Source: Prorocentrum cordatum
Taxonomy: Eukaryota > Sar > Dinophyceae > Prorocentrales > Prorocentraceae
Reading direction: 5' to 3'
NCBI GenBank assembly: GCA_963575745.1
Contig: CAUYUJ010022081.1
Location: 29,265 to 93,264, forward strand
Length of the DNA: 64,000 bases
A program made the position numbers and the translations under genes. Every line of letters starts with the position of its first letter. Positions within the stretch are counted from its first letter, which is position 1. Below, in pieces: positions 38,934 through 47,827 of the stretch. Under the pieces are notes generated by a model. The model saw only the letters and a program-made list of their open reading frames with translations. It searched no databases and had not been told where the DNA came from.

Positions 38934-41703
38934 ATGGCCGACGCTGCGGCCAGCGACGCCGTCGTCGTCGTCGTCGTTGTCGTCGTCGTCGTCGCCGTCG
39001 TCGTCGGCGTCGTCGTCTCGGCGAGGTCAGCGACGCGGAGACGGCGCAGCTCGCGGGCCCAGGCGAGGGAGAGATCCAGGAGGCGCTCATCCAAGAGTTG
39101 GGCTTGGGCGCCGAGGGGGCGCCGCGATCCGATGGTGGTCCATCCGCGGCGGCGCCGCCATCCGACGGTGGTCCATCCGCGGCGGCGCCGCCATCCGATG
39201 ATGGTCCATCCGCGGCGGCGCCGCCACCCGAGGCGCCAGAAGATGAGGGGGCTGATGAGGAGGAAGGCGCATCGCGGGCCGCGCTCAGGAGGCCAGCCGC
39301 TGCCACCAAGCCAGCTATGAAGCCAGCTATGAAGACGGGGAAGGCCCGCGCTAAGGAGAAGGCAGCTGCCGTGGCCAACGAGAAGGCCCGCGCTAAGGAG
39401 GAGGTGAAAGCAGCCGCCAGGGAGAAGGCCGAGGCCGTGGCCAAGGCAAAGGAGGCCGCCAGGAACAAGGGGGCGGGATACGCCGACATCGCGAGCTTCA
39501 TGCGGCCGACGGTCGCAACGTCGAAGGGCGCGGCACCGCCGCCGCCGAAGAGGGCGTCCGCGAAGGCGAGCGGAGGCCCCCCGCAGGCCGCCGCGTCGGC
39601 GAGCGCGAAGCCGAAGGGCGCGAAGCAGCAGGGCGTGCCGCCGAAGGCGAAGGGCGTGCCGCCGAAGGCGACGGAGGCGGTGTCGCCGCCGAAGGCGAAG
39701 GCGGCGGGCACGGCAACCGAGGATGGCGGCTGGGGCGAGGGCGCGCCGGGCGCCAAGTGGAAAGTCGGGGCGTTCGCCCTGAACAGCAGCCCGAGCAAGA
39801 GGTCGCAGCAGCTGTGTTTGGAGGAAGCAGACAGAGCCTACTTGTGCCACCGATGCCAGCAACCATGCGACGTTATGAAGGCATACCCCGTCCGCGTCAC
39901 CAAAAAAGGACAAGTGTTCAGATGCGCGCTGCGCAGCACGCGAGGGGTGCAGGCCACCAGAGCGCCCGAGTGGAAGGAGGTATCGTCGGGCCTCAAGAGC
40001 TTCAGCGTCGAGGAGAGGACGAGCTTCTGGGCCTCGGTGAAGGACTGCCCAAATACGCTCGCAGTCAAAAAGTTCTTGAAGGAGACGCTGACGAGCATCA
40101 AGGAAAAGGGGAGCAAACACATGACGAAGGGGGGCTACTACCCGTTGGGCTGGCACAAGAAGCAGGGGTTCCCGTACAAGAGGATCCGCAAGACGTGCAC
40201 GGACACGTTATCCCACCCAATCTTGGGAATGTGCTACAAGGTGGACATTCACCTGTTCGAGAAGTCGGAGGCCCAGATTGCGAGTCGCTCGAGAACCGAA
40301 GGGGTTGATGCCGAAGTTTCAGACGAGGGGGGTGTTAATGAGAACAAGACGATGAAGAAGAAGGCAGTCGCGGCCTCCCAGCATGACGACCAGGGTGACA
40401 CGGATGATTCTGTCGAACAGGATGAGGACGATGATGAGATGGAGGACGCGCCTGAGGCGAGCACGTGCTCCGACGAGGGTGAGCCCCATTCGGATGAGGC
40501 CGATGACGATGATCAGTGCGGCACCGATGACAGCATGGGTGATGGGGGCGGTTCGTCTGTGAAGAGTAGCGATTCCGACGATAGCAGCGACGCAAAGAAG
40601 GGCAACGCCAAAGGCAAGGCGAATGATCAGCATAAGGACGCGCGCAAGGGTAAATACAAGGAGCAGCAACGGGGCAAGAATAAGGACAAGGATAAGGACA
40701 ATGATGCGGCCAAGGAAAAGGACGGCGGCAAGCGCAAGGCTAAGGACAAGGATAAGGACGGCGGCAAGTACAAGGATAAGGACAGCGGCAACCACAAGGA
40801 TACGGCGAATGACGGCGGCAAGCATAAGGATACGGACAGCGGCAAGCAGAAGGGCAAAGGCGCTGACAAGGACAAGGACAGCGGCAAGCATACGTACAAA
40901 GGCAGTGGCAACGAGAAAATCAAATGCACCGATAAGGATAACGACGCTGGCAAGAATCGGAGCAAGGATAAGGATGATAGCACGGGTAAAGACGGCGGCA
41001 AGCACAAGGACAAGGCCAGCGGCAAGAACGCAAATAATAATGCGGACGGCGGCAAGCATAAGGACAAGGACAGCGGCAAGCATAAAGATAAGGACACTGG
41101 CAAGGATACGGCCAAAGGCAAGGCTAAGGACGCTGACAAGGGCAGCGGCACGGGCAAGCGCAAGGGCGCTGAGATGTCCGATTCGGCTCCTGCTTCCAAG
41201 AAGTCCAAGAAGGCGAAGCCGCCGATCGCCAGCAACAGCTCGGGCTCGGACAGCGACAACAGCTCGGACGCCCCGCCTCCGCGCGGGCACGGACAGCGAG
41301 GACCGTCTGCGCCCCCGACCGAGACCGAGAGGGAGCGCAAGGCGCGCGAGAAGGCAGAGAAGAAGGAGAGGCAGACGCAGATAAGAAGGAGAAAGATCTC
41401 AGGCTCCTGGTCACGCGCTCCCTGGCCAAGATCGTGATGCCCATGTCCAAGCTGGAGATGGCGATGCAGTCTGGCACCCCAGGGGTCAGCAAGATCCCAG
41501 AGGCCATCATGACGCATGCCACTGGGCTGCTGGAGAAGCTGAGCACGATGAAGAAGGTCGGAGAGAAGATCAATAAGAACAAGGCCTACCCGTCGACGTT
41601 CACGTGGACAGCGGAGGAGGTCCACGCCTGCGCGCAGCAGGCGACCGCGCAGGCCCAGGTGGTGAGCACGATGGCCAAGTCGATGGCAGCCCTCCCTGGC
41701 TGA
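38934..41703 (+). CDS. Gene D: large Lys/Asp-rich protein with Cys and GWHKKQGF domain (interrupted)
   Basis: The likely start is ATG 38934 (MADAAASDA). The main frame is open from about 39029 to 41437, and there is no ATG in that frame upstream. Removing a 77-nt GTC-rich segment bounded by CAGCGACGC (38951-38959 and 39028-39036) joins the two in frame. Residues about 276-430 look conserved: YLCHRCQQPCDVMKAY, then GGYYPLGWHKKQGFPYKRIR and LSHPILGMCYKV; similar blocks are, as I remember, widespread in dinoflagellates. An acidic stretch and then about 300 residues of Lys/Asp/Gly/Ser repeats (KDKDSGKHKDKD) follow. Near 41365-41390 the frame shifts by -1 to DKKEKDLRLLVTRSLAKIVM and ends at TGA 41701-41703. 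The shift could be decay or a base error. Function unknown. Confidence 0.55.
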
Positions 41704-41838
41704 GCCGACGATGGCCAGGACGTCGCCCCCTGAGGGCGCGATTGCCCGCGGCGCGCCCGCGCTGCGGCGCGCCGCGCCCCGACGAGTGGACAGGCGCTTG
41801 TCGGCGAGTGCGGTTGGAACAGAAAAGGGAAAATGGTA

Positions 41839-42040
41839 AGCGATGTCGATCGCTCGGCGGGGGTGGAGGGGGTAAGCGATGTCGATCGCTCGGCGGGGGT
41901 GGAGGGGGGAAGCGACGACGATCGCTCGGCGGGGGTGGAGGGGGGAAGCGATGACGATCGCTGGGGCGAGCATGAGAGCGACGTCGATCGCACGGCGGGG
42001 GTGGAGGGGGCAAGCGATGTCGATCGCCCGGCGGAAGAGG

Positions 42041-42089
<49 letters not shown>

Positions 42090-42229
42090 GGGGAGGGAGA
42101 GGGAGAGGGAGAGGGAGAGGGAGAGGGAAAGGGAGAGGGAGAGGGAGCGGGATAGGGAGAGGGAGAGGTGGAGGGGGGAAGCGATTGCGATCGCTGGAGG
42201 GGGGAAGCGATGAAGCGATAGCGATCGCT
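41839..42229. promoter_or_regulatory. Palindrome cluster upstream of gene E
   Basis: Perfect copies at 41839, 41875, 41947, 42180 and 42214; imperfect at 41911, 41977 and 42013. The local core is GTCG or GACG, and the early units repeat every 36 bp with CGGCGGGGGTGGAGGGGG between them. The last ends 105 bp before the gene E ATG. Confidence 0.8.
42034..42175. repeat. GA/GGGA microsatellite
   Basis: Polypurine run splitting the palindrome cluster. Confidence 0.9.
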
Positions 42230-42334
42230 TGGGCGGGCGGGGCGAGGCTGGGCACACAATAGCCGCGTCGGCTCGAGGCTCGACCGCAGGGGGTTGGTGG
42301 CGAGCCCACCGAGCCTCTCCGAGCTCGGCGCGCG

Positions 42335-44380
42335 ATGGCCGCGTCGGCCCGCGCCTCTGGAACTGCGAGGGCCGCGCGAACGATGGGTGACGTCGTCGGC
42401 GACAGCAAGGCCAAACGGCGCAAACTATCCGAGCTCATCCGCACGAGTGGGATCACGGGCAGAGCCCTCGCACAGCTCGCCAGGAAGATCTCGCATCAGC
42501 CTGACGTTGTCGAGCACGTAACCCGGCAAAATATCCGTAACACCTTGGATGACGTGCTCAACGCCGTCTCGACGACCATCCAGCTGCCCGTGGACGGCGG
42601 CGGCGCGCCCTTCGAGTGGACGATCGCCCGAGTCGACAAGCCCCTGAATTACATGTGTCGTGAAAGCACATCGTACAGTGAGCGATTCGCGGAGGCGGTG
42701 AGCAGCGCCCGTGGCGCGCCGCTCAATCTGGCGTTGTATGCTGACGAAGTCACGCCAGGCGACGCATTGGCCCTTCGGCACGATCGGGAATTCTGGGTAT
42801 TGTTCTTTACCTTCACAGAGTTCGGCGTTGCACATCTGCACAACGAAGAGCTGTGGCTGCCGCTGGGGATTCTGCGGACAACAGTGAGCGAGAGCGTGGG
42901 CGGCGGCATCTCATGCGTTGTTCGGCTCCTCCTTAGGGAGGTGTTCTTCGGGCGCAGCAGGCTGGCGAGCTCTGGCGCGCCCGTGACGCTTGCCAACGGC
43001 ACCTCGGTGCTCGTGCGGGCGCGGGTTGGCAAGATTCTCGCCGACATGGACGCTCACAAAGGCGTCCTATGTTTAAGGGGCGCCAACGGCTGGAGGCCGT
43101 GCTTGAAGTGCAAGAACGTGATCATGAAGTCTGCCTCCGTCGGCGGCGACGGCGGCTATTTCGTCGACATATGTTGCCACGAGTTCGCGCGCTTCGACGC
43201 GCAGTCAGCCGACGACGTGTGGAAGCTGTGGGACGACCTCGCCGCTGCGTGGGCGACCGCGGGGTTACCTGGCCACGTGTCGAAAGCTGACTTCAAGAAG
43301 CTCGACAAGGCCAGCGGTTTCAACTATCATCCCAACGGCCTGCTGGAGGATAAGGAATTGCGGGCAGTCGTGAAGCCGTCCGACATGGCAAATGACAGCG
43401 TGCACAACCTGTGGAGCAACGGCACCGTTGGATGGGGGGTGTTTGCGTTTACGACGGCGTGCAATAGCAAGGCGAGCATCACCTTTCCCGATTTCCACAG
43501 GTTCACGCGGCGCTGGCAGTTCCAGCGCGGGCGCTCGCGAGCTGTACACAATATGTTCTCGCCTGGGCACGCGACCGCGTGCAAGAAGTCATTCAAGGCA
43601 GGCGCGAGCGAGCTGACATCGCCCATCCACCTCGCGGTGGCGTTCGCCGAAGAGAAAGTCGTCGGCATCGAGTCTCTCGAGCGCGAACTGGCGCCCCTCC
43701 GCGCGCGCGGCCTGCTGGCGCGCGCGTTCATGGACGTAAAGCGTGGGACCGTCGCCCCTCGCAACGACTTCGTTGCATCGGCTGAAGTCCATCTGGACTT
43801 GCACAAGCAGGCTTACGGCGTCCGCTACGTGAAGCCCAGGCACCACTACGTGCTCCACAGCGCGGACCAGGGGCCCAAGGAGCTCGACTGCTTCGTGACG
43901 GAGCGCCACAACAAGATGGTACAAGCAGTCGCCGAAAAAGTGCTTTGCACCTCGCGCTTTGAGTGCACGGTGCTCGCGAGCGCAGTGTTGCACCAAGAGA
44001 GACAACTCGAACAAATGGGGCCGACTGGCAACGCGCTGACGGGGACTGCAGCCGACCCCGACGAGTTGCGCTCCTTTGTCGGGGACGTCGACGTCTCCGT
44101 GTCGGTTTCGCTGCGCTGGGGCGGGCAAACGTACAGCGTGGGCGATGTGGTTCGCTCGCGCGGTGGCGAGATGTTCGCCCTCGACGCGCGCGCTGCCATC
44201 TCTGGCGAACTGCACGTCGTCGCGCGCGGGGTCGAAATTTCAGCGCGCTCGCAGGGCAGGAGTACTGGGCGCGTGATCGACGAGTTCCTCATCATCAAGA
44301 TGGCCGATGCCTGCCTGGAGCCCACGGTGTGGGCGTGGCGCGTGACGCGCAGAGGCGACTACGCAGTCTTGCACTCGTAG
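42335..44380 (+). CDS. Gene E: candidate DDE-type transposase
   Basis: 681 codons, ATG 42335 (or 42383, MGDVVGDSK), TAG 44378-44380. It is the longest intact frame in the giant element and free of low-complexity sequence. An N-terminal basic helical region is followed by LNLALYADEVTPGDAL, where D137 in a strand context could be a first catalytic Asp. Then come FWVLFFTFTEFG, ADMDAHKGVLCLRGANGW with D237, and PCLKCKNV (C256, C259), an arrangement recalling the Asp...CxxC segment of Tnp2/CACTA- and Plavaka-like transposases. A third acidic residue cannot be assigned by eye. I recall related proteins as multi-copy and unannotated in dinoflagellates. It should act on the terminal repeats if the assignment is right. 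A captured host gene is the alternative. Confidence 0.6.
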   Translation: MAASARASGTARAARTMGDVVGDSKAKRRKLSELIRTSGITGRALAQLARKISHQPDVVEHVTRQNIRNTLDDVLNAVSTTIQLPVDGGGAPFEWTIARVDKPLNYMCRESTSYSERFAEAVSSARGAPLNLALYADEVTPGDALALRHDREFWVLFFTFTEFGVAHLHNEELWLPLGILRTTVSESVGGGISCVVRLLLREVFFGRSRLASSGAPVTLANGTSVLVRARVGKILADMDAHKGVLCLRGANGWRPCLKCKNVIMKSASVGGDGGYFVDICCHEFARFDAQSADDVWKLWDDLAAAWATAGLPGHVSKADFKKLDKASGFNYHPNGLLEDKELRAVVKPSDMANDSVHNLWSNGTVGWGVFAFTTACNSKASITFPDFHRFTRRWQFQRGRSRAVHNMFSPGHATACKKSFKAGASELTSPIHLAVAFAEEKVVGIESLERELAPLRARGLLARAFMDVKRGTVAPRNDFVASAEVHLDLHKQAYGVRYVKPRHHYVLHSADQGPKELDCFVTERHNKMVQAVAEKVLCTSRFECTVLASAVLHQERQLEQMGPTGNALTGTAADPDELRSFVGDVDVSVSVSLRWGGQTYSVGDVVRSRGGEMFALDARAAISGELHVVARGVEISARSQGRSTGRVIDEFLIIKMADACLEPTVWAWRVTRRGDYAVLHS

Positions 44381-44441
44381 CGCCGCGCCGCGAGGAAAAG
44401 GAGAAAAGCGCCGCGCCGCGGGCGGGGGGGGGGATGCAGGG

Positions 44442-45662
44442 AGCGATGGGGATCGCGGGGGTGGGGGGGGGGGAGGGGGGAGGGAGCGATGGGGATCGCG
44501 CTGAAGCGATGGCGCGCGCAGGGAGCGGCGATCGCTTGGGAAGGGGGAGCGGTGGGCATCGCTCGGCTGAAGCGATTGCGATTCCTTGTGTTGGAGTTGA
44601 GGCTATCCACCCTATGGGTGAGAGGACGGCGCCCTCGTCGTCGTCGAGGTTGGTTTGAGAAGGTTTGGGGTTCTTGAGGTTTTGGGTTTAGGTTTTGGAT
44701 TCTGGTGGTTTTGGGTACGTCGAAGTTGTTTTGGTGAGGTTTTGGTTTCTGGATGTTTTAGGTTTACGTATTGGGTTCTCTCTCCCCCGTCCCCCATCAT
44801 CTCTCCAGTCCCCCATCATCTCTCCCGTCCCCCATCAACTCTCCCGTCCCCCATCGCCTCTCCCGTCCCCCATCGTCTCTCCCGTCCCCCCCTCGGGTGA
44901 TACAGGAGGTTGGGGCCTCTCGGAGGCGCTTTCGGCCCGCTGGACGGGCGTTCTTGGGAGCGATGGAGATCGCTGGGGCGAGCGGGGCGTGGCTTGGGAG
45001 GTAGCGATGGCGATCGCTTGGGCGAAGGGGCGAGGGGGGGTGGGGGCGGGGGTGCACGGGGAGGTAGCGATGGAGATCGCTTGGGCGAGGGGGGCGTGGA
45101 TTGGGAGGTAGCGATGGCGATCGCTTGGGCGAAGGGGCGAGGGGGGGGAGGTAGCGATGGAGATCGCTTGGGCGAGGGGGGCGTGGATTGGGGGGTAGCG
45201 ATGGAGATCGCTTGGGCGAGGGGGGGCGTGGATTGGGAGGTAGCGATGGAGATCGCTTGGGCGAGGGGGCGAGGGGGCGGAGGTGATGGGGGGGGGTGGT
45301 GGGTGGGTGTGGGGTGGGGGTGGGGGTGGGGGTGGTGGTGGTGGTGGTGGTGGTGGTGGTGGTGGTGGTGGTGGTGGTGGTGGTGGTGGTGGTGGTGGTG
45401 CGGGGGTGGGTGGGGGCGCTGGGAAATAGCGATGGCGACCGCTTGGGCGAGGGGGAGTGTATGGGGAGGTAGTAGCGATGGCGATCGCTCGGGAGTGGGT
45501 AAGGAGGATGGTATAGAGGAGGGGGTGATGAGGCGGAGGATGAGGCTTATTCGACCAGAGAGCGGATGGAAGTGGTGGATTGGGTGAAGAGCATCAGGGA
45601 GGGGGAGGGGGGGGAGGGGGGGGGAGTCGGAGGCGGTGGAGGGCAAAGCGATCTCGATCGCT
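44442..45662. promoter_or_regulatory. Palindrome cluster downstream of gene E (duplicated A promoter)
   Basis: Perfect copies at 44959, 45003, 45066, 45110, 45153, 45197, 45242, 45474 and 45647 mirror those upstream of gene A one for one, including the mutated unit (45428 matching 31634). Decayed copies at 44442 and 44485 precede the duplication. Confidence 0.8.
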
Positions 45663-45823
45663 GTGCGGTCATTGCCGCTAGCTTAGCCGTCCACTGGTTA
45701 GCCGTTGCTGGCTCTGGCGGGCGCGCGCGCCCCCGTTGCCGCCGCGCTAGCATCATGGCGGCCAGCGCGCTGGTGGAGCAGCTGGAGGCCGCCGCATCGT
45801 TCCTCACTCAGCTTGAGAAGGGG
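44582..45823 (+). repeat. 1.24-kb segmental duplication, copy 2
   Basis: Copy of 30779-32029. The length difference lies mainly in the GGT microsatellite (45287-45410). Confidence 0.92.
45754..45823 (+). pseudogene. Truncated 5' copy of gene A
   Basis: ATG 45754 starts MAASALVEQLEAAASFLTQL, matching the gene A start with substitutions, and similarity ends after EKG. The frame continues into unrelated palindrome-rich sequence. The promoter-like region upstream is complete, so it might still be transcribed. Confidence 0.8.
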
Positions 45824-45865
45824 CGCGGCGGACACGTCACCGCGCGCGCGCATATGCAAAAACAA

Positions 45866-46152
45866 AGCGATGGGGATCGCTGGGCGGAGGTGAAGCGATG
45901 GCAATCGCTTGGGAAAGCGGGGGGCGATGGGGATCGCGGAGGCGTAGCGATGGCGATCGCTCGGGAGGGGGGGGGGGAGGATGACGAGCAAGCTGCTTTA
46001 ACTGTTTTAACGCCGTTTTTGGCGCCAGCTGCTTTAGCAGATTTAACGTCGTTTTGGGCGGACGGGGGGCAGTAGGAAGTGGAGGGGGAGAGCGATAGCG
46101 ATCGCTGGGAGGGGACAGGAGGAAGTGGAGGAGGAGAGCGATAACGATCGCT
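45866..46152. promoter_or_regulatory. Palindrome cluster before gene F
   Basis: Perfect copies at 45866, 45894, 45946, 46091 and 46137. A half-unit GATAGCGATAGCTT follows at 46168. Confidence 0.75.
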
Positions 46153-46176
46153 GGGAGGACGAGGAGGATAGCGATA

Positions 46177-46342
46177 GCTTGTCCCTCTCGTCCATCAGCG
46201 CCGTCCCCCGTTTCAGCGCCGCGCCCCTCTCCTCGATCGCTTTCTTCAGCTCCACCTCCGCCTCATTCGTCGTCGCCGTCGTCGTCGACATCGTCGTCGT
46301 CGTCGTCGTCGCATCCCGCCTCGTCCAGCCATTGCGAGAACT
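46177..46342 (-). pseudogene. Inverted partial copy of gene F
   Basis: On the minus strand it reads SRNGWTRRDATTTTT... then NEAEVELKKAIEERGAALKR, the same as gene F on plus but ending abruptly at KLSLSSS. It is about 90% identical to 46565-46733 in inverted orientation. Confidence 0.7.
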
Positions 46343-46348
46343 GGCGGG

Positions 46349-46545
46349 CCCGCTCCGTCCTCCTCCCCTTCCTCCCCTTCCTCCCCTTCCTCCCCTTCCT
46401 CCCCTTCCCGCTCCTCCTCCTTCTCCCCCGCCTCCCTTCTTTCTCCTCCTCCTCTCTTTCCTCCCCTTCCTCCTCCTCCTCCTCCTCCTCCTCCTCCTCC
46501 TCCTCCTCCTCCTCCTCCTCCCCCTTCTCCCCTCATCCTCCTCCT
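46349..46545. repeat. CTC polypyrimidine spacer
   Basis: Lies between the two inverted gene F arms; (TTCCTCCCC)n then (CTC)n. Confidence 0.9.
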
Positions 46546-46548
46546 CCC

Positions 46549-46564
46549 AGCGATCGTTATCGCT
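46549..46564. promoter_or_regulatory. Palindrome immediately before gene F
   Basis: AGCGATCGTTATCGCT, the reverse complement of the unit at 46137. Confidence 0.7.
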
Positions 46565-46576
46565 CCAGTTCTCGCA

Positions 46577-46596
46577 ATGGCTGGACGAGGCGGGAT

Positions 46597-46629
<33 letters not shown>

Positions 46630-46900
46630 TCGACGACGACGAATGAGGCGGAGGTGGAGCTGAAGAAGGCGACCGAGGAGAGGGACGCGGCGCTGAAGCG
46701 GGAGACGGCGCTGAGGGACGAGAGGGGCAAGCTGCTGACGGAGAAGGAGGAGAAGGCGAAGGCGAAGGCGGAGAAAAAGAAAAAAAAAAAAAAAAAAGGA
46801 GAAGAAGGATAAGAAGGAGAGGGAGGCGGCGGCGAAGGAGGCGGAGGCAAAGGCCAAGGCGAAGCCGAAGGGCCGCGCGCGGGCAAAGGGCAAGACGTGA
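46577..46900 (+). CDS. Gene F: small coiled-coil, Lys/Ala-rich protein
   Basis: Ends at TGA 46898-46900, about 230 bp from the right terminus. The clear coding part is NEAEVELKKATEERDAALKR followed by Glu/Lys/Leu heptads, a strong coiled coil. A run of about 20 A at 46777-46798 disrupts the frame: before it the frame leads to KKKKGEEG and a stop, while one base on it continues as KEKKDKKEREAAAKEAEAKA to a basic tail. The 5' end is uncertain: ATG 46577 opens MAGRGGM and a (GAC)n stretch separates it from the coiled coil, perhaps another microsatellite-type intron. Function unknown. Confidence 0.45.
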
Positions 46901-46943
46901 GCGCCGCGCCTCCTCCCTCCTCCCCCTCCTCCCTCCCCCCTCA

Positions 46944-47096
46944 AGCAACAGTTAGGAATACTTATAAGTAACTTATATGTACCCCTTAAGTAACTTACAG
47001 CGCGTGCGCTATGGTTACTTATAAGTAACTTATATCTAACTCAGGTAAGTAGCGTAAGTACAACTAAGATACTCAGACTACATATAGCTAGGGTGC
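46944..47096. repeat. Right subterminal AAGTTACTTATAAGTAACTT zone
   Basis: Contains two ACTTATAAGTAACTTATA blocks and further AAGTAACTTA and GTAAGTA motifs matching the left subterminal zone. Confidence 0.65.
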
Positions 47097-47128
47097 AAGT
47101 GCGCTTAAGATCTTGAAGCCTTTAAGCG
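47097..47128 (-). repeat. Right terminal inverted repeat
   Basis: Reverse complement begins CGCTTAAAGGCTTCAAGATC, matching the left end with two mismatches over 32 bp. Confidence 0.88.
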
Positions 47129-47135
47129 GCGGCCG
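47129..47135 (+). other. Target-site duplication, right (giant element)
   Basis: GCGGCCG, as at 29831-29837. The motif is part of a palindromic NotI-type site, so the duplication could also be counted as 8 bp with one unpaired G at 47128. Confidence 0.7.
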
Positions 47136-47248
47136 CCGGGCCCCGCGGCCCGAGCCGGGGGCCCCGGAGAGGCCGAGTGGGGAAGCCGCGTCGCCAGGAC
47201 GGAACAGATCCGGGGCCCCTCCCGTCAGGGGGACGTAAGACCCGGGTA

Positions 47249-47425
47249 CGTCCTCGCCGACGGAAAAATGCACACGTCCGAGCGATGCCCAGCAAAGGGG
47301 GGAATGAAGAGAAGAGCCCTACAGAGCCTCTCTGGGGCCCTTTCCTTCACCGCCCATTTCGCCCCCCCCCCCCCCCCCACCCTTACCACCCGCTCGAATG
47401 ACCCTGGCCCAAGGCGGCCCCAGAT
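47249..47425 (+). repeat. R8 dispersed repeat, copy 2
   Basis: About 175 bp almost identical to 28107-28281 in the same orientation; differences are mainly in the length of the C run. Confidence 0.85.
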
Positions 47426-47660
47426 TCGGGGAGACGTAAGACCCGGGTACGGGGGACTCGGAAATCCCCGACGAGGTCGTCAAAAAATGACGAGGCCGAG
47501 CCTGCATTCCGACGAGGCCTCCCGCTGCAGACATCCCACGAAACTCCTCCTCGTCAAAATCCGAGGCGCGGTCGTCAAAAAACGACGGCGAACCCGAGTC
47601 CCGGCAACCCCGGGTCTTACGCTCCCCCGATCCCGGGAGGGGCGGCGGGGGGTGCCAAGG

Positions 47661-47827
47661 TGAAGATCGGGCGTGTCCCCCTGCAGGGGGATCTGCGACA
47701 ACAACGTAAAAAAAAGTATCAACGCATACCCCCACACGGCAAAAAAAAAACACTCAAAAGATAGTCCCTGGCCTATTTCATGACTATTGTTGAACATCCC
47801 CTCTGTAGAGGGACAGGCCCGGCTTAA
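47661..47827 (+). mobile_element. R1 MITE-like element, copy 9
   Basis: Starts TGAAGATCGGGCGTGTCCCC and ends TGTAGAGGGACAGGCCCGGC. No convincing target duplication. Confidence 0.75.

Larger units (their letters stand above)
29838..47128. mobile_element. Giant 17.3-kb TIR element (previously undescribed as far as I know)
   Basis: The ends are 32-bp terminal inverted repeats beginning CGCTTARAGGCTTCAAGATC (left 29838-29869, right 47097-47128, 30 of 32 identical), inside a 7-bp GCGGCCG duplication. Subterminal zones carry copies of AAGTTACTTATAAGTAACTT. Six plus-strand genes (A 31961, B 34350, C 36737, D 38934, E 42335, F 46577) and a truncated repeat of the A promoter (44582-45823) lie inside. 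The palindrome AGCGATNNNNATCGCT occurs about 49 times inside, and I found none outside. Gene E is the best transposase candidate. A Polinton, a Helitron and a retrotransposon are disfavoured because no polymerase, integrase, helicase or reverse transcriptase is visible. Confidence 0.8.

Noticed and set aside
30230-46564. CRISPR-like array of 16-bp repeats
   Set aside because: Repeats are short palindromes with variable cores at irregular spacing in a eukaryotic genome, without unique spacers or cas genes.
30230-46564. Cyanobacterial HIP1 (GCGATCGC) as evidence of bacterial origin
   Set aside because: The 8-mer is only the inner part of a longer 16-bp palindrome with variable core; DinoSL and the intron show eukaryotic DNA.
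29838-47128. Polinton/virophage or Helitron identity of the giant element
   Set aside because: No polymerase B, retroviral integrase, ATPase, capsid, Rep or helicase motif in any frame I read.
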